Origin: Adiantum capillus-veneris
Taxonomy: Eukaryota; Streptophyta; Polypodiopsida; Polypodiales; Pteridaceae
Length of the DNA: 64,000 nt
Reading direction: 5' to 3'
Assembly: GCA_014529385.2 (NCBI GenBank)
Contig: CM043944.1
Coordinates: 66,292,895-66,356,894, forward strand
Translations under genes and position numbers: made by a program
Part shown: positions 56,621-64,000 of the stretch, in pieces
How the letters are laid out: the number at the start of each line of letters is the position of its first letter
Numbering within the stretch: position 1 is the stretch's first letter
Notes under the pieces: generated by a model
The model's input: only the letters and a program-made list of their open reading frames with translations
What the model was told of the DNA's origin: nothing
The model's database searches: none

Positions 56621-58055
56621 TGATGCATGGTTTTTAGGACCCCTTCTGAAGACCCCTTCTGTTGGGGAGATGAGGATACTCTAGTCCAAGGGATCTCCAA
56701 AGAGAAGAAAAATCTACTTCACAAACATAGGTCTACAACCTATATCTTACAGAATAGCCCATTCTAGGTGTGAATTTCTAGTGAAATTTACACGAGGATG
56801 TTCGTGTGGACTCACAGCACAACATACTCCGTTTTCACTTTTTTACCGACAGTAAATATTTTTTACCACAGTAAATATTTTTTACCTACAGTAAATATTT
56901 TTCACCTACATGGTAAATACAAATCACTTTTTACCTATAGTAACTTTTTTTACCCATGGTAAATAGTTTTTACTTCACCATAAGTATTTGGTAGGTAACA
57001 GTTCACTGGTACTAGAAGCAGTGATTGGGCATCAACAATGCAGTTACAGGAGGAGAAAAGGGGAAAATCTTATGGTAAAGGTGAGTCAACAGGGATAAAG
57101 ACTTTTGAGTTGAAAAGAGACATGCTGATTTTTTCAAAGAACACATGTCAAAAGAAGCCATGGTTGAGGATTTTTTGAGAATTTGATATTCCGGAGGATC
57201 CCCGCAGGTCCCCCCCTGACATGTGCAGAACCTCCAGTTTCAACAACCACCTAGCTGCTCTTAAATGCTGGTCAAGGCCTTATCCCCATGTGTCACAATC
57301 AGAAAAATCAGCATTTACCCTCCCCTCTCACATCACTCTAGAGAATATCTTGATGGTGACATATCAGGTGACCTCAATCTGTTGACCACCCTAAGCAAAA
57401 AGTAACCCCAATCAGCGGATTTAAGTATGTTTATCCCTAATCCTAAACCCTCTCAGAAACCTATACAAGGAGGCCTTCTCTCACTCAAAACCACAACACT
57501 TCACCCCCTTCACCAAGAAATGAAGCTATGACGACATTGCTCACAACGAGGAGCTATGGATGGAGCTCTACTCTCTCTCCCTCTAGTATGCTACATTACT
57601 AGCCCTAAAACCTAAATAAGGAGTCTTCTCTCATGCTCCATGGCCACCATCTTCGCCATCATTCTCTAAGGTATTGATGTGTTGCTAGTAGGATCATACC
57701 TACTTGCTAGGTTGATTGTTTTGGACAAGGGATTATGCCATACTTGGCTTGCTTCTCTATATCCTTGTTATGTATGATCAGATGCCGTTGTATTGTTAAG
57801 CTGATGTCTTGTGTATATATATGCTACATAAGGTCCCTAAGCTTCGTTTCTATGTGTTTTGACATATGTTTTGATGCCATCATAATGCCAGAAGTCTCAC
57901 TTGCCTATGTGCACTATGTGTGAGGTCCCTAAACCTCTTAATTTAGGGTGGTGCCCCCTTTGTTTTGTTCTTTGCTTGTTTGCATGAGGCGTGGTTTGTG
58001 GAGTGTGCACGAGTACAGAGGCCACCCGATTGCACTGCTCTTTTTCCCGCTATCA
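56621..58055 (+). repeat. El3 5' LTR
   Basis: 1435 bp. It includes a cluster of TTTTTTACC-ACAGTAAATA units (56837-56990) with inverted GGTAAATA words, a likely promoter region near 57470 (CTATACAAGGAGGCC) and a TATATATATG word near 57813. It lacks about 50 bases and a CT expansion that are present in the 3' LTR. Confidence 0.88.
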
Positions 58056-58058
58056 TTT

Positions 58059-58078
58059 TGGTGCCCCCACTGAGGAGG
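58059..58078 (+). other. El3 primer-binding site
   Basis: TGGTGCCCCCACTGAGGAGG, three bases after the LTR. It resembles the X2 site (shared CCCACTGAGGA) and is not the initiator tRNA-Met site. The tRNA is not assigned. Confidence 0.6.
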
Positions 58079-58127
58079 GCTACACAGACCTTCAGTCCAC
58101 AAGCAATGAAGATGTGCAATCTACAAC

Positions 58128-58289
58128 ATGGACGAATGGCGTGAGGAGGTTGCAAATTGGAGAACAGAAGAGGAGGAGGCTTTAGAGGCCTTAAAAGCTT
58201 TCATCGAGGTCTTGTTACTAGGTTGCAGTGTCATTGAAATTCAAGAAGTAAGTTCTTCTACATGCCTTGTTCGTGATCGTCGCCAATGA
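58128..58289 (+). CDS. El3 ORF1, 53-residue unknown
   Basis: The first ATG after the PBS. It is acidic and helical at the start (MDEWREEVANWRTEEEEALE), followed by a hydrophobic stretch (AFIEVLLLGCSVIEI), ending CLVRDRRQ. Its TGA (58287-58289) overlaps the ATG of ORF2 (58286-58288) as ATGA. No domain is recognised. The short frame could arise by chance; position and overlap are the only support. Confidence 0.4.
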   Translation: MDEWREEVANWRTEEEEALEALKAFIEVLLLGCSVIEIQEVSSSTCLVRDRRQ

Positions 58290-58525
58290 AGGAGAGTAAG
58301 AAGAAGAGCTTCATATACCTCTCCTCTCAACCTATGAGTGCTCGAGAAACCTCCAACGCACACGAGCTTGAAATATTCTACATCAACATACACGAAGGTA
58401 CTGTGACACACATTAAGGGAAGAGAAAGCATCACCAGACCTCTCTTTCCTGAGGAGCCGACTAAGAGGAGGAAGATCACCTCTACACCTAAGTGGCCCAA
58501 GGCCGCAGCGCGTGCTCAAGCGTAA
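58286..58525 (+). CDS. El3 ORF2, 79-residue unknown
   Basis: It starts MKESKKKSFIYLSSQP and continues ELEIFYINIHEGTVTHIKGR. A basic patch PTKRRKI, which could act as a nuclear signal, precedes a Lys/Ala-rich tail. It overlaps ORF1 by four bases and lies 37 bases before ORF3. No family is recognised. Function unknown. Confidence 0.45.
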   Translation: MKESKKKSFIYLSSQPMSARETSNAHELEIFYINIHEGTVTHIKGRESITRPLFPEEPTKRRKITSTPKWPKAAARAQA

Positions 58526-58562
58526 GATAACATTTGGCTTAATCTCATGAATAAGGGATTAC

Positions 58563-59096
58563 ATGACCACTACAGGCAAGAAAAAGGCTAGTGAGCAACC
58601 AACTTCAACCTCCAACTTGCAACCAAGACTCTCACCCCTAAATCCTCCTGAAGCAAAGAGGCGAAGGCTTGCCTACAAGATTGCCGCCCGTCTGCGAGTG
58701 CTCCAAGTGCACTTTGTGAATCCAGACACCACCAATGCCAAGCCAACCTCCTGTCCGCGTGAAGATCACTTTCGATATTGTCCAAAGTGCTTTGGAGACC
58801 GGGTGAAAAGCCTCCCTGCCCTACCTTTGCTGCTAATTTTCAAGAAGTTATCTCAATCTAAGGAAACTATCTTAGTTGATGATGTGCTGCACATTAATGG
58901 TGTCACTTTCATTCGTCATGCTGATTATGGTAATAGCATCCAATTGTTGCTTGCTAAAAGGCTCAGCATTGTACAAAGTGTTGCCATCACGCCTTACGTC
59001 TTCACAGATGCATCAGGAAGAGTCGAAGTGATCCGAGGTGCTGACCTTCTGTGGCTGATCAGGCTCATTGGTCCCAAGGTGGTGCAACTAAGCTAG
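58563..59096 (+). CDS. El3 ORF3, 177-residue unknown with Cys cluster
   Basis: The N-terminal 40 residues are Ser/Thr/Lys rich, followed by a basic patch (PPEAKRRRLAYKIAARLR, about residues 28-45). A Cys/His cluster SCPREDHFRYCPKCFGD (about 63-79) could bind zinc. The rest is a compact mixed sequence (ILVDDVLHINGVTFIRHADY, then ITPYVFTDASGRVEVIRGAD). No known domain is recognised. The length, with no stop in a decayed neighbourhood, suggests it was under selection in the source element. It sits between ORF2 and the small pre-gag ORF. Confidence 0.55.
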   Translation: MTTTGKKKASEQPTSTSNLQPRLSPLNPPEAKRRRLAYKIAARLRVLQVHFVNPDTTNAKPTSCPREDHFRYCPKCFGDRVKSLPALPLLLIFKKLSQSKETILVDDVLHINGVTFIRHADYGNSIQLLLAKRLSIVQSVAITPYVFTDASGRVEVIRGADLLWLIRLIGPKVVQLS

Positions 59097-59112
59097 GCTC
59101 TTGTGTGTAAGT

Positions 59113-59340
59113 ATGGATGCCAATAATGAGAATGATGATCCCCGCATGTTTCCTTTCCACTTTGTGCATCATATCCGTGTGAATATTTGTATTCATAGAA
59201 AAATATTTTATCAGCAAAGAATAGCCCTGTTGTTTGGAGCCGAGACACTTGGGGAAATCTTGCGCTCTCCTCATCCTGTCATTCTACCCTTACTAGACTA
59301 TTACCATTCCTTTGATGTGTCGATCTTCATCCTATTTTGA
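59113..59340 (+). CDS. Small pre-gag ORF family (El3)
   Basis: 75 residues from ATG 59113 (MDANNENDDPRMFPFHF); an upstream in-phase TTG at 59101 is less likely. The core IHRKIFYQQRIALLFGAETL, GEILRSPHPVILPLLDYYHS and the tail FDVSIFILF match El1 copy a and El2. It lies 16 bases after ORF3 and 79 bases before gag. No function is known. Here it is in the internal region, while in El1 it is in the LTR. Confidence 0.65.
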   Translation: MDANNENDDPRMFPFHFVHHIRVNICIHRKIFYQQRIALLFGAETLGEILRSPHPVILPLLDYYHSFDVSIFILF

Positions 59341-59419
59341 GCTAAGTTGTGCTAAAGATCCAAATTGTAATTACCATACTCTATTTTAAAATAAATTAGA
59401 GCTGTTTACTCTCTCACTT

Positions 59420-60112
59420 ATGGCCTTCCCTAATTTTTATGGTAAGCCTGGGGAGGTTGCTCTAGACTTTTTGGATAATTTGGAAATGGCCTTTCTGGTA
59501 TCGGGAAGGGATGACGAAGCTACTAAGTTAAGGGCCTTTCCTTTCGTCTTGAGGGAAGGTGCAAAATTATGGTATCAAACTTTGGCACCTGAAGAAAGAA
59601 GAGACTGGGAGTCCTTAAAGATGGCCTTCATCGAAGAATTTCACCGCCATGAGCCTCCAGAGGAGATATGGAGACAGCTCTTAAAGCTACGCCAAACATC
59701 ACCCAATGACTATAGAAGCTATGAAGGAAAGTTTTCCAACCTGTGGGAGAAATGGTGTGCATCACTAGGTGAAGGAGAAAGGGCACCAGAATGCCTAAAG
59801 AAGGATTGTTTCCTGGCAGGGCTTTACCCCATCCTTCGAGAAAAGGTAAACGGTAAATTCCCAGATACCTTTGATAAAGCTATGACTTATGCAAGGGAGA
59901 AGGATAGGAAGTTAAAATTCCAAGCTCAACTACAAGGGAGAATGGAGCCTCCAACGCTAGCTCAACCTACGGCAAGGGTAGTAGCACGGACAGGAGCAAC
60001 AAACCAAGAGTCCTCTCAACAAGAATTACTTCAACAAATCACCAATCAACTAGAGAGCCTGTCCATCAATCTGGTTCAAGGTATAAGGGCTACCAGTGAA
60101 AGCGGATATTGA
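59420..60112 (+). CDS. El3 Gag capsid-like protein
   Basis: 230 residues, starting MAFPNFYGKPGEVALDFLDN. Capsid motifs are REGAKLWYQTLAPEERRDWE, MAFIEEFHRHEPPEEIWRQL and LKKDCFLAGLYPILREKV. It ends with a Gln-rich stretch and ATSESGY, with no zinc knuckle and no fused protease. It would package El3 RNA into particles made with another element's Pol. It is similar in layout to El2 Gag. Confidence 0.85.
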   Translation: MAFPNFYGKPGEVALDFLDNLEMAFLVSGRDDEATKLRAFPFVLREGAKLWYQTLAPEERRDWESLKMAFIEEFHRHEPPEEIWRQLLKLRQTSPNDYRSYEGKFSNLWEKWCASLGEGERAPECLKKDCFLAGLYPILREKVNGKFPDTFDKAMTYAREKDRKLKFQAQLQGRMEPPTLAQPTARVVARTGATNQESSQQELLQQITNQLESLSINLVQGIRATSESGY

Positions 60113-60335
60113 CAATGGATGGGGTATGGCTTTCAAGGGTCTAGGAGACCAGTTGTTAGTCATGGATGGATACAATTATTCATCAGAAAGGACTAAACAG
60201 GGTGCATCAGCCAAGAAAGCAGTAACATGGAAAATTCAATTGGTACCACGTGGGTAGGTATTCAAGAGAACCCTATTGTAGCACAACCTACAGCTAGAGG
60301 CATCAAATACCTCTAGCTTAAGGGGGAGGGCTATA
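60113..60335 (+). other. El3 3' noncoding region with polypurine tract
   Basis: No coding. TAAGGGGGAGGG (60319-60330) lies five bases before the 3' LTR and is the likely plus-strand primer. Confidence 0.7.
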
Positions 60336-61854
60336 TGATGCATGGTTTTTAGGACCCCTTCTGAAGATGCAATAAAGGCACAGTGAGTTGTTGGGGAGAT
60401 GAGGATACTCTTGTCCAAGGGATCTCGAAAGAGAAGAAAAATCTACTTCACAAGCACCAAAGAGTAAAAAGTGCCATGGACAGAAGATACGTGGGAACAA
60501 GCTCTTATGCATGCCTACAACCTATATCTTACAGAATAGTTCATTCTAGGTGTGAATTTCTAGTGAAATTTACACGAGGATGTTCGTGTGGACTCACAGC
60601 ACAGCATACTCCGTTTTCACTTTTTTACCGACAGTAAATATTTTTTACCACAATAAATATTTTTTTACCTACAGTAAATATTTTTCACCTACAAGGTAAA
60701 TACAAATCACTTTTTACCTACAGTAACTTTTTTTACCCATGGTAAATATTTTTTACTACACCATAAGTATTTGGTAGGTAACAGTTCACTGTTACTAGAA
60801 GCAGTGATTGGACATCAACAATGCAGTTACGGGAGGAGAAAAGGGGAAAATCTTATGGTAAAGGTGAGTCAACAGGGATAAAGACTTTTGAGTTGAAAAG
60901 AGACATGCTGATTTTTTCAAAGAACACATGTCAAAAGAAGCCATGGTTGAGGATTTTTTGAGAATTTGATATTCAGGAGGACCCCCGCAGGTCCCCCCCT
61001 AACATGTGCAGAACCTCTAGTTTCAACAGCCACCTACCTACTCTTAAATGCTGCTCAAGGCCTTATCCCCATGTGTCACAATCAGAAAAATCAGCATTTA
61101 CCCTCCCCTCTCACATCACTCTAGAGAATATCTTGATGGTGACATATCAGGTGACCTCAATCTGTTGACCACCCTAAGCAAAAAGTAACCCCAATCAACG
61201 GATTTAAGCATTTTTTTCCCTAATCCTAAACCCTCTCAGAAACCTATATAAGGAGGCCTTCTCTCACTCAAAACCACAACACTTTACCGCCTTCACCAAG
61301 CAATGAAGCTATGACGACATTGCTCACAGCGAGGAGCTATGGATGGAGCTCTACTCTCTCTCCCTCTCTCTCTCTCTCCCTCTAGTATGCTACATTACTA
61401 GCCCTAAAACCTAAATAAGGAGTCTTCTCTCATGCTCCATGGCCACCATCCTCGCCATCATTCTCTAAGGTATTGATGTGTTGCTAGGAGGATCATACCT
61501 ACTTGCTAGGTTGATTGTTTTTGACAAGGGATTATGCCATCCTTGGCTTGCTTCTCTATATCCTTGTTATGTATGATCAGATGCCGTTGTATTGTTAAGC
61601 TGATGTCTTGTGTATATATATGCTACATAAGGTCCCTAAGCTTCGTTTCTATGTGTTTTGCCATATGTTTTGATGCCATCATAATGCCATAAGTCTCACT
61701 TGCCTATGTGCACTATGTGTGAGGTCCCTAAACCTCTTTATTTAGGATGGTGCCCCCTTTTTTTTGTTCTTTGCTTGTTTGCATGAGGCGTGGTTTGTGG
61801 AGTCTGCACGAGTACAGAGGCCACCCGATTGCACTGCTCTTTTTTCCGCTATCA
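60336..61854 (+). repeat. El3 3' LTR
   Basis: 1519 bp. It has the same TTTTTTACC-type minisatellite (60624-60780). It differs from the 5' LTR by about 50 extra bases near 60445-60515, a CT-repeat expansion at about 61357-61381 and scattered substitutions. Confidence 0.88.
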
Positions 61855-62463
61855 ATCCCACCTACACACACGTTTGATTTTGAGCATGTAGATCAAAGTC
61901 AAGGCAGCACGGGTGTTGCTGACACTAATATGCATGATGATGATGATTTAGGAGATCATGGGCTTGTAGATATGGCTTCTTTCAAGACTTTGGAACATCA
62001 CCAAAGAGTACTTGAAAGAAACCTCTCTGCACTCAATGCAAATGTTACCAATCTTACAGAGTTACGTGTGAAATTTATGAATTCACAGACAACTCAAGGA
62101 GCCACAAGTGGCAAGGTTCAAGGGAACCAAGCTCGCACAACTCAAGGAGTCCAAGAGACAAGTGTTGCAGAAGATGCAGAAGGTAGCAATGCATTACTTA
62201 AGAATATCACCATTCCTGAGTTTCACGGGGAAGAGCGTGATCGCAACAAGGATGCGATCAATACGTTCTTACACAAATGGAGTGATATTAATACATTGAG
62301 ACACAACCCGTATATACAGACTGCTATGGAAACAAGTCTATCTCTTAAAGGCAAGGCCTATAAGTGGTGGATGACATTTCCAATAGATGCTCGTCCTCCA
62401 TCTTGGGATGCGTTTCAAGCTTCAAGTTTTTGGACTCCAATGAATAAGATAAGAATTGGCTAG
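61852..62463 (+). pseudogene. El5 Gag (after El3)
   Basis: Continues MANEDI with PPTHTFDFEHVDQSQ, then DLGDHGLVDMASFKTLEHHQ, then the capsid NITIPEFHGEERDRNKDAIN, TFLHKWSDINTLRHNPYIQT and SLKGKAYKWWMTFPIDARPP. This is a typical gypsy Gag capsid. A frameshift near 62440 ends the frame, so this copy is inactive. Confidence 0.8.
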
Positions 62464-62529
62464 CATGGGATGCATACCGCATGTCTAGCCTCTCTCTCAC
62501 ACAGTACCTTTCAAAGTATCGGGAAATCA

Positions 62530-63176
62530 TATTAAAAATATAAGGTCTAGATGAATTCTATAAGATACGGGGTTTTAATAGGGGTCTTGGCAAAGACTAT
62601 CGTCTTCATGTCAAGACCCAACATCCAAAAACTATGGAAGAAGCCATTAGTCATGCACAAAGATATGATGATGACCAAGAGAGGAAAGGAAATGTTCCCT
62701 ACGCTAAGAATTCTTTTGCTAAGAGCAATGTGGTTAAGAGCCAATGGCGAGGTAGATCTCCCACACGTTCCAAGAGGAACAAGAGACAATCTACCTCTCC
62801 ACACCCACAAGAGGCTAAGAAGCCTAAGCAATCACGAGATACTCCGCATGGCTCTCTCAACACTGCTGATTTTGAGAGTGCAAAGAAACACAATTTGTGT
62901 TTTAGATGTCTTTTGCACCAACATAACAAGAATGATTGTCTTTTTTTTCAAGGCAAAGAAAAGTCCATTCACACGGTGCAACACCTCACATTAGATTCAT
63001 CTCCTAAATATTGTGCTATAGAGGTTCTTCATATGGAAGAAAAGCACAAGTGTTGTGTGCCTGCTTCAATGTGGCACCCCACCTTTGGCCGCCATGATTT
63101 CATTCGCCTGCATGGCACTATTGATGGACAACGTGTTCGTATTTTAGTGGATGATGGTGCAACTCATAACTCTTGA
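62530..63176 (+). pseudogene. El5 Gag C-terminus, zinc knuckle and protease start
   Basis: GFNRGLGKDYRLHVKTQHPK precedes MEEAISHAQRYDDDQERKGN (62634). The CCHC knuckle CFRCLLHQHNKNDC lies at residues 89-102 of that frame. The protease begins VRILVDDGATHN, with DDG in place of DSG at the active site. A frame change right after THN stops the frame at 63176. Confidence 0.8.
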
Positions 63177-63526
63177 ACTATAAGCTAGTCAAGAAATTGA
63201 AGCTTACAGAGACTCCCTGCTCTCACAACTATGTGGTGGAGCAGATGTCTAGGAATGATAAAGAAGTATGGGACACGGTAGTTTAAGGGGTTGAGCTTAT
63301 TGTTCAAGATCATATGATGACCCTTGACTTCCAAGTTATGAACATGGACCGTGCTGATGTAGTTTTACGACGGGAGTGGCTGCATGGTTTAGGAAACACA
63401 TTGCACACTAGTTATGAACACAACTCCTTATCCTTTATGGCCAATGGTAAACATGTGCTTTTTCTTCGTGAGAAAAATATACCATCTGCACCTCTCATAT
63501 GCACAGCCAAGCTTTCTATTTTGTAG
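63177..63526 (+). pseudogene. El5 protease C-terminal half
   Basis: After the frameshift the sequence reads LNYKLVKKLKLTETPCSHNY, a TAG, then VQDHMMTLDFQVMNMDRADV and VLRREWLHGLGNTLHTSYEH. This is the retropepsin C-terminal half (DxVLGxxWL-type motif read as DVVLRREWL). A stop closes it at 63526. Confidence 0.75.
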
Positions 63527-64000
63527 AAAGCAAATTTAATAGATGAAGTCGTTTTGTGTTACTGCTTGTCTCCAAGTCTTGTGAATTCTCAAGAGCAAAG
63601 TGCGGTGAATTCTAGTAAGGGTATGCAAAGTGCAATGAATTCTAGTAATGGTATGCAAAGTGCAATGAATTTTACTGATAAACAAAGTGTTAACAAATTG
63701 AACGAGCAAAGTGCTCTCAATTTTAATTCTATAGAGCAACGTGCAACTGTTGTAAAACAAACATTACAGGAATTACAAGATTCTCCATCCCAGCATAACT
63801 CTAGTTTACTTTCTCCTTTTGCACGGCAAAAGCTGACTCACTTACTCACGGAGTATAGTGATGTGTTCTCAAGTGATTTACCACCGGGTTTACCCCCTAC
63901 ACGTGATGTGAAGCATGGCATAGATGTCTTGGCAGGCACTAAACTGGTGAGTAAACCACCTTATCGTATGAGTGCTAAATATGCTAAGGAGGGTGAGAGT
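63527..64000 (+). pseudogene. El5 linker and start of reverse transcriptase (runs off the window)
   Basis: A linker with three imperfect repeats of NSS-GMQSAM and similar at 63589-63680. It is followed by LTHLLTEYSDVFSSDLPPGL, PPTRDVKHGIDV and KPPYRMS, the fingers-entry of Ty3 RT. It continues beyond 64000. Confidence 0.75.

Larger units (their letters stand above)
56621..61854 (+). mobile_element. El3: non-autonomous gag-only LTR element with five leader-gag ORFs
   Basis: LTRs 56621-58055 (1435 bp) and 60336-61854 (1519 bp) start TGATGCATGG and end CGCTATCA. The internal region is only 2280 bp and has a PBS, five plus-strand ORFs and a PPT. It has gag but no protease, RT, RNase H or integrase, so it must use enzymes of another element. 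Gag resembles that of El2, whose type could be the helper. It is inserted in gag of El5 with at least ATC duplicated. Other LTR elements that keep gag but lack pol are known in plants (TR-GAG type). Confidence 0.85.

Noticed and set aside
56837-56990. Short regularly spaced repeats resembling a CRISPR array
   Set aside because: Units are adjacent AT-rich minisatellite copies in an LTR, without unique spacers, in a plant-type genome.

Overview
This window is repeat-rich nuclear DNA of plant type. It has AT-rich intergenic sequence, LTR retrotransposons of both the Ty1/copia and Ty3/gypsy superfamilies, a chromodomain integrase remnant and a Tat-type second RNase H. I see no intact host gene. 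The only non-transposon coding trace is a broken DEAD-box helicase piece near 31.4-32.0 kb. Nested old insertions fit a large, slowly purged plant genome; I cannot name the species.

Layout. 0.3-3.4 kb: minus-strand Ty3 chromovirus remnant (G0), interrupted by a fragment related to the Copia-1 leader. 4.2-23.3 kb: a nested complex. An outer plus-strand Ty3 element (X1) has a partial 5' LTR (4216-4786) and a complete 3' LTR (21190-23275). Inside it lie a minus-strand Ty3 element with 2.09-kb LTRs (El1, 4787-14654) and a Copia element with 192-bp LTRs (Copia-1, 14779-20319). 23.6-28.7 kb: minus-strand Tat-like Ty3 relic (El2). 28.8-30.0 kb: plus-strand Ty3 polymerase relic. 30.9-31.4 kb: LTR-like fragment. 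31.4-32.0 kb: helicase pseudogene. 33-36.2 kb: second G-family relic (G1). 36.2-43.7 kb: a degenerate Copia (Copia-3) whose flank is split by an internally deleted second X element (X2, 37078-40646). 44.5-53.1 kb: third gypsy relic (G2), split by an intact young Copia (Copia-2, 46683-51960). 53.5-54.7 kb: degenerate tandem array with palindromic cores. 55.7 kb to the end: a Ty3 element (El5) running off the window, with a non-autonomous gag-only element (El3, 56621-61854) inserted in its gag.

The most unusual signal is a family of about 70-76-residue ORFs just upstream of gag in three otherwise different Ty3 elements. El1 has two tandem copies inside each LTR, overlapping as ATGA in the left LTR. 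El2 has one, whose ATG overlaps an upstream stop as TAATG. El3 has one as the fourth member of a compact row of five ORFs. In El3 the first two ORFs also overlap as ATGA. This suggests an operon-like leader carrying an undescribed small protein, possibly translated by termination-reinitiation.

Only Copia-2 looks autonomous: single 1449-codon ORF, matching PBS and PPT, 3 differences between 322-bp LTRs, perfect 5-bp target duplication. Other elements carry stops, frameshifts or deletions. Many of the stops could come from C-to-T change at methylated sites. LTR ends, target duplications and boundary positions were read by eye from the sequence; family names come from motif recognition, not from database searches.
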